Assembly: GCA_025766275.1 (NCBI GenBank)
Contig: JAFKAC010000039.1
Location: forward strand, 186,001 to 250,000
Length of the DNA stretch: 64,000 bases
Direction of reading: 5' to 3'
Source: Lactarius indigo
Lineage: Eukaryota; Basidiomycota; Agaricomycetes; Russulales; Russulaceae
The notes beneath the pieces were generated by a model, which saw only the letters and a list, made by a program, of their open reading frames with translations, had not been told where the DNA came from and made no database searches. A program made the translations under genes and the position numbers. Numbering within the stretch: the stretch's first letter is position 1; each line of letters opens with the position of its first letter. Positions 11,466-20,937 of this stretch are shown here, in pieces.

Positions 11466-13505
11466 TCAGGCGCCCTGAAAACCCTCTTTTCCCCAGAGGC
11501 CTTGAAGAATGAGGTCTTTCACCTCATCTGTGCTATTGGCTACCTGCGTGGGCCATTCCTTCGCTTGTTCTCCCGCGGTTTTGGTTGTAGCCACATTTAT
11601 TTGTGGCATTGGTGTTGCACTGGGCACCGGCGACATGTAGCCCAGCAAGGATGGTTTGTACTGTGATACTGGCCCTGGTGCGTATCCGGTGGTTTCAGTC
11701 ATCCTACTACTTGATGGGGTGTTTGACTGCCACTGTCTCTGTGTGCGAGGGTTTGGGCAGTTTCGTGAGAGGTGACCTGGAGCGTTGCAGTTATAACAGA
11801 GTATGTTCCTTAGATCCCTTCGCGATCCTCCTCTCCCTCGTCCCCTGGCCCCTGGTCCTCCTCTGGGTGGGAATGGCAGTTGTGGCCATGTGTAGGGTGG
11901 CTTGCCATAGTCAATTTCTTTGGACCCTGCGAGTCATACTCGAGCGTGATCTGCAGAGGTGTCCATTGCCCATGGGTTCATCTGTGGCAGATTCTGTGGA
12001 AGGGTCCATCCTGCATTTCCACTCTGCTTCTTTGGCTGTGTTTGCATATTCTTGTACTCATTGAGCCTCGCCTTGAGGTGTATGTAGTTCTTTTGTCTTT
12101 TGAGGACCACTCTCTTCCAGTCATCAAATGTTACTGGGTCGTCGAATTGAAAGGCATTCTTGAACAACTCCTTGGGCAGACCCAATGTGAAGAGGTTGAT
12201 TGTTTGGGGTTTGTTAAGTTGGTAGTGAGCCTTCCGTGCCAGTTGTTCGAAGTCATTGACATACTTATCAATGTCCTCTCCTACCATCTGGAATCCTTTC
12301 CGGAGTATTGCTTGCGCTTGTTCTCGTTTGAGCGTATTCTTGAACCTCTGACTGAAGCTGTCGGTTATGGCTTCCCACAGTTCTCTTGTGTAGGGACTAA
12401 TCCCTCGTTGTATTTGCCTGTTGAGCCAGTTGAGGAATGACAGGACCCATTCACTCACCACTCCTCCCTTGATATAAGAGAGGAACAGGAGACATCACCG
12501 ATAATCATTGCGCATGATAGGGGCGTCCAAGTTCATGCCCCAGTAGACATGCCACTGCGTTAGAAACTGGTCTACTTTGAGTCTGTCTCCGTCGAAAATA
12601 GAGGGAGGCTCGCTGGTTAATTTTTCATGGTGTCCTCCTCCTCCGTTGGCCCTTCCACCTCCCCCGCCTTCTCCTCCTCCAGGTGGTCTGGCGGGTGGTC
12701 CTCCCCCTGGGTTGGGGGGGCCGTTATGTATGTCGAATGGTATTCCACCTCCCGGTGGTGGTGGCGGGTCTCCACTTGGTCCTCCTATGCCAGGCAGTAG
12801 CTCTAACGTGGGTCGTCGTCCGGACGGAGGGTCTCCTTGGTCTGAACCTATTGCTCTGAATATTGTGGCGTCATTGGCAGTCATTCAAACACCGGTTTCG
12901 GGATTGATGGGCATCAGGATTTCCCTGGCCTCTTGTTGTATTGCACGTGACTCTTCTAGTGTGACCTCTTCCATTGCTTGTGTGAGGGTGGCCATAATGG
13001 CTGGTGATCATATGTGAATTGGTTTGGGTTCTGTGATATGGGCAGACTCAGCTCGTTCGACGAGAAGCTCTTGTATTGCTCCTCCACTGCTTTCTGTTTG
13101 TTCTGGCTGTCGCCCTTCATCCTCTTCACTTTGTCCAGTTTCATCTGTGATTGCTTCTCCGGTTGTATGCTCTTGCAATTGTCCATCAATAGGACCCCAA
13201 TCTGCTCAGCTATTGAGTTCTCTTGCATCGATGTCACAGTAATACCTTGGCCCGGCTGGTCATACTACGTCCCAGCAGGAATCTATCGGGTTCCACATAA
13301 CTTCTACCCAACACAGGTGGTCGAAGTTGAACTCAACTGGTTGGAATTGTGTAGGTCCGTTGAACTCTACAAAGTATCCAGTTTCTTCCTGCCTTTCTCT
13401 CCAACTAGCCGCTCTGAGGAAGTGTGTTGGTATGTTGTGGTCTCCTCTTCTGGTTAGCACGTAAGGACAAAAACTTGTCCACTGGTCTCTTGTTGTTACA
13501 GCCAT
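11466..13505 (-). pseudogene. Element B gag, decayed
   Basis: One frame runs from an ATG at 13505 (MAVTTRDQW) through a conserved N-terminal module (GYFVEFNGP), an acidic spacer, a Gly/Pro-rich stretch, the retrotransposon gag core (QFLTQWHVYWGMN, ISPYTRELWE) and one CCHC zinc knuckle (CYNCNAPGHLSRNC). It is interrupted by TGA codons near 13260, 13207, 13015, 12890, 12495 and 11934, each at an arginine position of a sister copy. It would have formed the nucleocapsid. The end overlaps pol in the -1 frame. Confidence 0.8.
11478..11484 (-). promoter_or_regulatory. Candidate -1 frameshift site of element B
   Basis: On the minus strand the gag frame reads GAG GGT TTT CAG ... TGA, which contains the canonical heptamer G GGT TTT just before the gag stop. 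The pol frame is open in the -1 phase from here. The identical site occurs in element D (32207-32213). Confidence 0.75.
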
Positions 13506-13510
13506 GGTGG

Positions 13511-13523
13511 ATCTTGGTCTTAA
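13511..13523 (-). promoter_or_regulatory. Primer-binding site of element B
   Basis: Directly after the 5' LTR the minus strand reads TTAAGACCAAGAT. The 11-mer AAGACCAAGAT (complement of 13511-13521) pairs perfectly with ATCTTGGTCTT in the same LTR (complement of 13744-13754), which lies 34 nt past the TATTTAAG box. This fits Tf1-like self-priming and not tRNA priming. Confidence 0.8.
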
Positions 13524-13684
13524 TGTAACGCTGTCACGACGTTAGCTCAACTTGAGCTCGGAGTAGGCAATAACAACTTAGCAAATGATCTGAATGGTCA
13601 CGATGATGCGGAGGTCTGTGCCCTTGCCTTAGTGAATACTCAAAGGTACACCAGCAAGTGTTGCTGCTCTTGAAGATGTAGTGA

Positions 13685-13687
<3 letters not shown>

Positions 13688-13716
<29 letters not shown>
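13688..13716. repeat. (GA)n microsatellite
   Basis: An uninterrupted AG/GA dinucleotide run of about 29 bp inside the transcribed part of the B LTR. The homologous part of the K LTR (about 40315-40370) has only scattered GAGA, so the run expanded in this copy. Confidence 0.9.
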
Positions 13717-13720
<4 letters not shown>

Positions 13721-14021
13721 CAAGACACAAGTGACGATTCAAGAAGACCAAGATGGCGTATCTTGGTCTTCCGCAGCTATCTTAAATACACATCCAGCAG
13801 GCTTTCAAGCGCTGCTACAAGTCACAGTAAGTAAGCATCCAATGTATCACGTAAGTAGCTCAAACCCTAGTACTACTAGTATCAGTACTAGTGGCGTCGT
13901 CCTCAGTCAGCTATCGCACACCAATCTCCTATCGTACTACCATATCACCACTGTAAAGGCCTAAGGCCGCGAGTCTGTGACTAATCTACCTTACAGCCGT
14001 AGTCACCACTGGTACAGTAAG

Positions 14022-14549
14022 TGTTATGATCCGACACTTCGGACCTAAGTCACAGAGCTACTGTTACTAGTGGCACTGTTTCTTTGATCCGCACGTCTGC
14101 TTACTCCGTTTAGTCTCTTTGATATTGTGTGGACTTGTGTTCATGTTGTTTGGAACCCTGTCCTATATAAACCTGTACCATAGACCGTAGGAAGCCAGAC
14201 TTGGCTTCGTTTGCAATCTAGCAACCTTGCCTCCGTACTTTGGTGTGACCTCGCCTCATTCTCCTCTTCTTGTGCATCCCCTACCTCAGTCCCTAACCAG
14301 GACACTTTGAAGTCTTTGCAGTTGAACTATATCAATGCGTCACACCTGTTATACTCTGTGCACTAGCAAGATCAAGTGTAGAGAAGTGCCAGACACTTCG
14401 GATGAGGAGTCCTATATTACAGAGTAGTGCTGCACCCTGTGCCACACTTTTGTCACTTGTATTTCATAGCAATAAGACAACAGAAGTCTTCGCTTGATAC
14501 TTGTGTGATTAGAAACCTTCAGAACCCACGCCCCTGCTAGGGCGTAACA
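14022..14549 (+). mobile_element. Solo LTR of the H family in the B LTR
   Basis: This 528-bp LTR begins TGTTATGATCC and ends GGGCGTAACA, with the duplication GTAAG at 14017-14021 and 14550-14554. It aligns with the 5' LTR of element H (19369-20729, minus its insertion). It has TATATAAACC followed by AGACTTGGCTT, the self-primer of that family. Confidence 0.92.
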
Positions 14550-14591
14550 GTAAGGGTTCACAAGTCATACTACCGAGTTAAATGATGAACA

Positions 14592-15217
14592 GACACATAA
14601 GAACTATACTCACAGTGAAGTGATAGTACTGTGGTGAGATATAGAGGGTGACTGGAAGCAGCACAGGAGTGTCAAGCAGAGTGAAGCAAAGTGGAAGTCT
14701 GGCACACAACAGTGAGGAACTGATGTTACATTAGAGAGGAGGAGACATACCTGGCACACAACAGTGAGGAACTGATGTGGACCAGGAGCATACAAGTCTA
14801 CTACTTATACTATACAGGAGGGTGATACTACTACAAGGTGAGTAACAGAGTGTCACAGAATACAAGGGACGCATTGTTCTACAACAGGACAAAGGAGTGT
14901 GTGTAAAAGGAACAAGGCGTACAAGAACAAGCAAAGTCCAGACCAAATGATATCATAGTGACATCATAATAAACATAGTGCTAAAAGGAGAACAAGAGAC
15001 GGAGTACAATGAAGAGTCCAGAGTAGTCTACACGATGTCATTGTACAGTGATGTCATACATGACGCAATGATAAGCACTAGATTGTACAGATCAGAAGTA
15101 AGTAATCTACATGTCCATTTAATCTAATCTAAAGCAGTCCATGCTGCAAGTCCGGTCCGTATGAGCCGCTAAGTGCGCAAGGGTCACTTATCAACATTAA
15201 ACAGTCAAAACGTGACA
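14592..15217 (-). mobile_element. Candidate LTR (M) ending in TGTCACG
   Basis: On the minus strand this region begins TGTCACGTTTTGAC exactly where the DDE transposase frame breaks off (15217/15218). It contains TATAAGTAG (about 14805-14813) followed by a twice-repeated block of about 27 bp (ACATCAGTTCCTCACTG...), as in the C and I LTRs. No coding frame is credible. I found no target duplication and the outer end is uncertain, so the LTR assignment is tentative. Confidence 0.45.
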
Positions 15218-16755
15218 GTGAGTGATGAGAATGAGACGAAAGCGGCCGTTCACCTTGGGCACAGGGAAGCCCAAGGGGCAAGGCAGCTCATTCCCCGCAT
15301 CATCCCAGCTGTGAAAGCAACACTCATATTGCTTAAATTGAGCCACAAATCCCTTCCTGTATTCCACAACATCCTCACATTCATGGCCATTAACATACAT
15401 GCCATTCTGGTGTCTGCCAAACTGCCACCCCAAGTTGATTAATCAATGATGTGAGGTGCCCATCAATATTGATGGCTTGTGGATGCCAGCTCACATCAAT
15501 TGGGCCTGCACCTCTGGGCTCAAAACGACTTCCATAACACCAGCTGCTGTGAGGGATCCATGTTTTGCCTTCTCACTGAGGGTGAGTTTGATTTCATTAA
15601 CAACACCTTTGTCATTCAACACAGATGGCTGAGTTTTGCCATGCTTGTGACTTGGAAGCTCTTGAGTGTGCACAAAGTTAACCACCCATTGTCAGATGGC
15701 TTGCGTGCGAGACGTAGCGCACCCTTTGGACTTCATGAAGATTTCCAAGGCACGCTTCCAGGTGAAGCCCAGAGATTCATTCAGATACAGGTTCAACAAC
15801 CCAATCATCGCTACTGCACAACCACAAAGCACCAAGTCCAAGTTGAGACTTGTGTTTCTGATCTTGAGGGATAACTCCTCTCGCATGGCCTGCAACTTTG
15901 CACAGTCTTGAAGGAGCTCAGTGACATTGACCATGGGCTGCTGAGTGGCTGCATCACCAGGGGCATTCCCGTGGTGAATGCTGTTAAGCTCCTTTGGGTT
16001 GGTGTCATTGAGGTCTTTAGGATCACTCAGGTCACTGCCACAAGACAAAGATGACTCTTCGTTTTCATACAGAACTGTCCAAGAAGGTCCCCAGTGAGTC
16101 TCCAGCTCCAAGTTGCTAATATTGCCACTAGAGAGCCCATGCATCAACATCATGCATTCTGTTGCCTCCCTGGTCTCATCTTCGGTCTTGGTTTCTTCCT
16201 CCTCTTCAAGCTGTATCACCATTGTGCTGCCTCTGGCACTCTGCAGGTTTTCTGCCACCCCGTTCCCATATTGGCTGACCCAGCATCATCCCCCACTTCA
16301 AGTGCATTTACTGACACAGTGCCACCATCTGTGTGGCACACGACATCAGTCACTTTGGCCTTGTGCATATCCTTGTTGGCTATGCCCTTGTCCGAGTTGT
16401 GCGTCTCATTCTCCTCACTCTGGGTGGCTCCAGTGGATTCTTGCCTTGCACCTTCTGCCTTCTGCCTCAAGAATTCCTGCAACAAGAAGAAACCTTGTGC
16501 TTTAAGATCTCTCTTGGCCTTTTTGTGCCTTCTGATGGTTCTTTCTGATTTTCTGGTGTGATAAGATGTGTGCACATGTTTTCTGGACCCTTCAGGTGCT
16601 GGGGCTTGCCTTGGTGAGTTCTGGGGTGCCGGAATAGAATGATAATTGGCCACAGACAATTCCATGATGTCTGGGTAAATCTCCAGCTCGCCCACTTTGA
16701 TTTCAGTCACTTCCGAGTCCTCACTTGGGAGACACGTCGCTGCAGGGTTGGTCAA
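15218..16755 (-). pseudogene. DDE transposase, N-terminal half
   Basis: On the minus strand a frame from about 16258 to 15218 carries the conserved transposase signatures LPSHKHGK, an AGIHKPSI element, LGWQFGRHQNGMY and GHECEDVVEYR (family consensus GHEREDVVEYR), then RLILITH just before the first catalytic aspartate, where it is cut. TGA codons at 15692-15694, about 15488 and about 15436 break it. A second frame (16755-16216, with SYHTRKSERTIRRHKK) overlaps its start and probably encodes the N-terminus, so a frameshift or lost intron lies near 16240. The family is a basidiomycete IS630/Tc1-like DDE transposase. The C-terminal half of the same kind of protein is at 53199-53560. Confidence 0.75.
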
Positions 16756-17222
16756 TCATGTGACCAAACATCACTGAGGCCAAGTCACACCTGGCCTGGA
16801 TTCCTTGAACTTCTGGGCCCTTCTGGCTCGTGACTTCTTGACATTTTGGAGGCACAATTGATTTGCTGGTTTTTTCCTCAGCATAAATGTTGATTTTTGA
16901 GACAACAGGAGCTTTAGCGGGTGAACCACTTCACCGTGTTTGTCATCATGACTAATACATGCACATGACTTTACTGTCACATGTGCGGCCACCACTTTTT
17001 GCTTGACTTCAGCAAGTTGGTTTAGATTGACTGTAAATGTTGAGATATTGAGTTTTAATGAAAAAAAAATTGTTTTCACTTCTATTCACCAAAATCAAAA
17101 TATTTTTCAAAAAAAAAAATGGGAGTCAAAGAAGGTACAGTTCCCTTTACTTCTCATATTTTACTTTTTGGCCATTGTGATGAGTGAGGGAGGAGAAGAA
17201 GAAACAACAAAGACAACAAAAT

Positions 17223-17264
17223 GCTTACATAAAGGGGTGTGAGTTCCTGATGGCCCCTACCTTA
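17223..17264. mobile_element. Terminal inverted repeat of the DDE transposon
   Basis: The 40-bp sequence from CTTACATAAAGG to CCCCTACCT, followed by TA, recurs in the same orientation at 50208-50248 and 53966-54007. Here it lies upstream of a minus-strand transposase; at 53966 it lies downstream of a plus-strand one. The copies are therefore inverted relative to the gene, as terminal inverted repeats should be. TA is the probable target duplication. Confidence 0.7.
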
Positions 17265-17960
17265 GGATTCAAATAAAAATAAAAATAAAAATCTCCATTC
17301 CATTTAATGTGTATTGGTCTACCATTACACTAATTTTGAAGTGCTCATAATGTGTTATCGGAGCTTGAAGAAATGTTTATTGCCAAGTGTGGGGACCACA
17401 GTACTAAAATTGACTTAGACAAATGAAAGCAAGTTCCCAATCTGGGCAGAGGCTCAATTTGTGGCATGTGAATTTTTTACCTCTGGGCGACGCATTCAAA
17501 CTCTTCCTTCCCACTTCTTCTCTGTTACTACACTCTCCTTCCTGCCTTCCTCCACATTCTCCAATCTCACACAATCGACATGCAAGAACGACTGGGAACA
17601 ACATCTTGTTATACCCACTACATTTTGGCCACAAGTACATCTTTTTTTTTTTTCTCCCTTTTACTTTCAACTGACAGTGATCGCCGTCACTGCAACAGCC
17701 TGCTGTAGTACACCTTGCCACAGCTGGCCAGTCAAGGCTCTTGAACCCAGCCTCTGCGTGCACCCCTGTATCGGGAGGTTCGTCCTCCCTCTTCCTTTCC
17801 CTTTTCCTTTTTTTTTTTTTTTTCATTTCATTTCTGACATCCTTTCAGTCACATGCTCATTTGCCTATATTCCCTTGGGGGGAATGCTTTGGGGAACAAT
17901 GGCATCCCCCACCCTCCCTCCCCTATACTTGAGATAAGTTTTTCTTTTTGTTTTCTTTTT
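17265..17960. other. No gene seen; T- and CT-rich DNA
   Basis: About 700 bp with poly-T and CT-rich runs (for example 17641-17655 and 17800-17830) and an AATAAA-like stretch near 17272. Open frames on both strands have low-complexity Ser/Phe/Pro composition and no recognisable domain. Confidence 0.5.
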
Positions 17961-18600
17961 TCTTAGCTCATCTTGAGCTGTTGCAGGACAATGGCAGCAA
18001 TTACCACTGGTACCCCCTCAATGCAGGCCACCCCACATGCCACTGAGCCCATTAATGTTGCCCTAATTGTGGCAACAGTCGCTGCTCGACCTCAACATCC
18101 CCATTGTCACGCCTGTCGCCGCCCACCCTGGTCACTGGGGCCAACCCAACTGGCACCCCCCCCTGCCACTGCCACTCCAGTCAGTGAGTGGCTGTGGTGC
18201 TCTTTCTTTCAAATTTACTGACCATGCCTTCTTCAGCTCTCCATCGGTGGGTGGCTGCGGTGCATCCCTGTTGCTGACCACTACCACACCAGCGCATCTT
18301 CAACCCCCACCACCCCAATGGTGCCACAATGGCCTGTCACCACCACCTCAGCCACCGCTCTACCAGCCACCATGCCATGACAACCACACCACTGCCACCC
18401 CAGCCACCGTGCCACCCTGGTCACCGCCGCCCTAGCCACTGTGCCATGACAAATGCACCACAACAACCACGCTGCTACAGCCACAGCCACTGCAATACCA
18501 CTGTGCCAGTCAACACACCACCACAGCCCCAACCACCGCAGCCACCACCACACCACGCCAGTCGCTGCCCACTAACCCAGTAGTACCCCACCCTGTATGT
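17961..18600. repeat. CCACC-rich low-complexity tract
   Basis: Short irregular repeats of CCACC, GCCAC and CACCACC fill this tract. All three forward frames give Pro/His/Thr/Ala-rich strings without stops over 250-370 nt, which reflects base composition and not coding. The reverse frame gives Val/Trp/Gly strings for the same reason. Confidence 0.55.
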
Positions 18601-18654
18601 AGTACCCTGCCCTGTATTAATTAAATACCAATAATATTTTTATTTTTATTATTA

Positions 18655-19030
18655 TTTGTGACAAATTGATGTGACTGTGACCTGATGTGACCTGACCATT
18701 TCTTGACTGCTTCTTGACTTCCATAGTCCTTTGAAAGTCAATAAAAAGTCACTGAATTTTAACTGACTTTTGTTTGACTGGAATATGACTTTTCATACAC
18801 CTTTTTAATCACTGGTACTTGACTTCTGTAGTCAATTTGAAGTCAAAAAAATAGGATGTTAGTCAACAAAAGTCAATGAAAAGGTCATTGACTACCAAGT
18901 GACTATACATTGACCTTAGCCTGACTTTTTTGTGACTTTAGCCTGACTTTTGAAGTCACTAAAATAGGACATCAGTCAAGTGAAAGTCATTGACTTTTAG
19001 CTGACTTTGAATGACTTTTCTTTTTTACTG
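18655..19030. repeat. TGACT-rich low-complexity DNA, second copy
   Basis: This has the same style as 1-261, with many TGACTTTTGACT variants, and the same right-hand border (TTTTTTACTGAG). It is followed by about 120 bp of imperfectly palindromic ACCCGTACCTGTACCC and GGGTATGGGT motifs (19055-19150). No gene is seen up to 19368. Confidence 0.6.
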
Positions 19031-19368
19031 AGGGTCACCCATGTGTCAATCCAACTCAACCCGTACCTGTACCCACCTCAACCCATACCCATGGTTGCAG
19101 GTACAGGTAACCTGTGCATATGGGTATGGGTACTGTCACAGGTTGTGGGTTTGGCAGGTTCACACAGGTTTGGTGGGTTCATGCAGGTTTGACAGCTTCA
19201 CATGTTGGCTCACAGAGATGGGGTTCACACAAGCTAAAGCAGACAAATGATTTGGGATTCAACCTGCACAAGGTGCAGTGGCAACAGTAACATGGTGGAC
19301 AGCTGTGAGTCTAATTAGTTAGTAAAAGGTTGGAATGGCATCCCAGTCCTCAGCAAGCTCTTCCTCCT

Positions 19369-20729
19369 TGTTATGATCCGACGCTTCGGACCTCAGTCAC
19401 AGTATGTTTCCACCCTGCCTTTCCCCTTCTGTACTATACCTTGTTACCAAAGGAGCTACTTGTCACGGACGCTCTATTTTCACCTTATTTTTCTGTATTT
19501 TTACGGATTTATTTGGTGAAGATATGAGGTTCCAACGTTGCATCAAACATCCAAGTCCTTATCATTAGATATGATAAGATGGTTAGTCACGTGATGCCAA
19601 CATGTGCACCCACAAGCACGTGACCCTGGGATAGTAACTTCCTTATCGGATGTTGCCTCTTTAGGTCACCTTCCTCATTAGTACTGTAGTTTCTCATTGG
19701 ACGATAAGCAGGGAACATTCTAGATAGTTCTAGACTACGTTGTTATAGGGTTGTGACTCATAGATAAGGACACGTCATTGTTCTGTCAGCGTTAATGACT
19801 GTGCATCAGTCAGCACAATAGATAACACTATTATTAGACATGATGCGTCAGCGTCTGACTCATTACTATTACACGCACCTTTAGTAATAAGGTTCTATAG
19901 TAATTCGAACTCAGCCGCAGCAGTGTATATAAACCCTCATGTAGTGTCCTGAGTGGAACCAACTTGTCCTCTTGGTTCTCCACTCAGGTACGCATTTCCT
20001 TGTATTTCCCTTTACCTTCTCCAATGTTAACTTGTCCTCTTGGTTCTCCACTCAGCATGCCACTGCGTGATCACCTTGCCTTTGACCTTGAATAAAGGTC
20101 TCACGTGTGCATACACTCCGCAGTGACTGTATGTTCGGCGCGTGACTTGTCTCCGCGCTAGGCTTGGGTGTGCTCCCAGTTCAGTTCGCTAACCTTCACC
20201 TTGGTCTAGTTGTACGCGATAAGTCATACCGCTACACTACTGCTACTAGTGGCGCTGTTTCTTTGATCCGAACTTCTGCTTGCTCCATTTAGTCTCTTTG
20301 ATATTGTGTGGGCTTGTGTTCATGTTGTTTGGAACCCTGTCCTATATAAACCTGTACTATAGACCGTAGGAAGCCAGACTTGGCTTTGTTTGCAATCTAG
20401 CAACCTTGCCTTCGTACTTTGGTGTGACCTCGCCTCATTCTCCTCTTCTTGTGCATCCCCTATCTCAGTCCCTAACCAGGACACTTTGAAGTCTTTGCAG
20501 TTGAACTATATCAATGCGTCACACCTGTTATACTCTGTGCACTAGCAAGATCAAGTGTAGAGAAGTGCCAGACACTTCGGACAAGGAGTCCTACCTTACA
20601 GAGTAGTGCTGCACCCTGTGCCACACTTTTGCCACTTGTATTTCATAGCAATAAGACAACAGAGGTCTTCGCTTGGTACTTGTGTGATTAAGAAACCTTC
20701 AGAACCCACGCCCCTGCTAGGGCGTAACA
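19369..20729 (+). mobile_element. 5' LTR of element H, split by a solo LTR
   Basis: The LTR begins TGTTATGATCC and ends GGGCGTAACA. Without the C-family solo LTR at 19461-20236 and its duplication it is 580 bp. TATATAAA at 20343-20350 is followed 33 nt later by AGACTTGGCTT (20376-20386), the exact complement of the primer-binding site at 20731. A short hairpin (AAGCCA / TGGCTT) surrounds the presumed RNA start. Confidence 0.9.
19461..20236 (+). mobile_element. Solo LTR of the C family in the H LTR
   Basis: This 776-bp copy begins TGTCACGGACG and ends CCGCTACA, flanked by the duplication CTACT (19456-19460 and 20237-20241). It has the TATATAAA box and two copies of the AACTTGTCCTCTTGGTTCTCCACTC block, about 70 bp apart. 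Confidence 0.93.
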
Positions 20730-20741
20730 TAAGCCAAGTCT
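20730..20741 (+). promoter_or_regulatory. Primer-binding site of element H
   Basis: TAAGCCAAGTCT follows the LTR directly. AAGCCAAGTCT pairs over 11 nt with AGACTTGGCTT at 20376-20386. The length and position match the Tf1 self-priming arrangement, and the sequence differs from the sites of the B/D/K and E elements together with its partner. Confidence 0.85.
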
Positions 20742-20937
20742 ACAACTCCCAACACACCCAAGACACTACTGCCACACAGCAGAGTGGGCGACGATCCAAG
20801 AGGATGCATCAGCCAACAACCAGACACTCCACAGAACCCAGAAACGATGGCATAGCCGGGCGACGGATCCTCCCTGACACAAGAGGCCGCTTCAGCCATC
20901 CCCTTACACAAATCAGCACCCAAGACAGACCACAATC

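Larger units (their letters stand above)
6888..14591 (-). mobile_element. Element B: Ty3/gypsy chromovirus, 3' truncated
   Basis: Read on the minus strand, this element has a 5' LTR (interrupted by a solo LTR), primer-binding site, gag, pol (interrupted by a solo LTR) and the beginning of ORF3, where element A cuts it off. gag and pol are in the -1 relation with a GGGTTTT heptamer. All frames carry several in-frame TGA codons. It is close to element K in gag sequence and LTR type. Confidence 0.85.
13524..14591 (-). mobile_element. 5' LTR of element B, split by a solo LTR
   Basis: On the minus strand the LTR ends CAGCGTTACA at 13524, directly before the primer-binding site. Its outer end is near 14591, and the last 40 bp diverge from the K LTR, so that boundary is approximate. 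The H-family solo LTR at 14022-14549 interrupts it. A pure (GA)n run lies at 13688-13716. Confidence 0.7.

Noticed and set aside
12577..13017. Plus-strand ORF opposite the B gag, Pro/Gly-rich
   Set aside because: It is the antisense of the Gly/Pro-rich tract of gag; the same shadow appears opposite the gag genes of D, K and E.
17973..18583. Overlapping plus-strand ORFs rich in Pro, His and Thr
   Set aside because: All frames and the opposite strand are open because of the CCACC-rich composition; there is no domain and no codon preference for one frame.
9984..20070. Short repeated blocks in LTRs as a CRISPR-like array
   Set aside because: Only two copies with different spacing, inside LTRs of a eukaryotic genome; no array structure.
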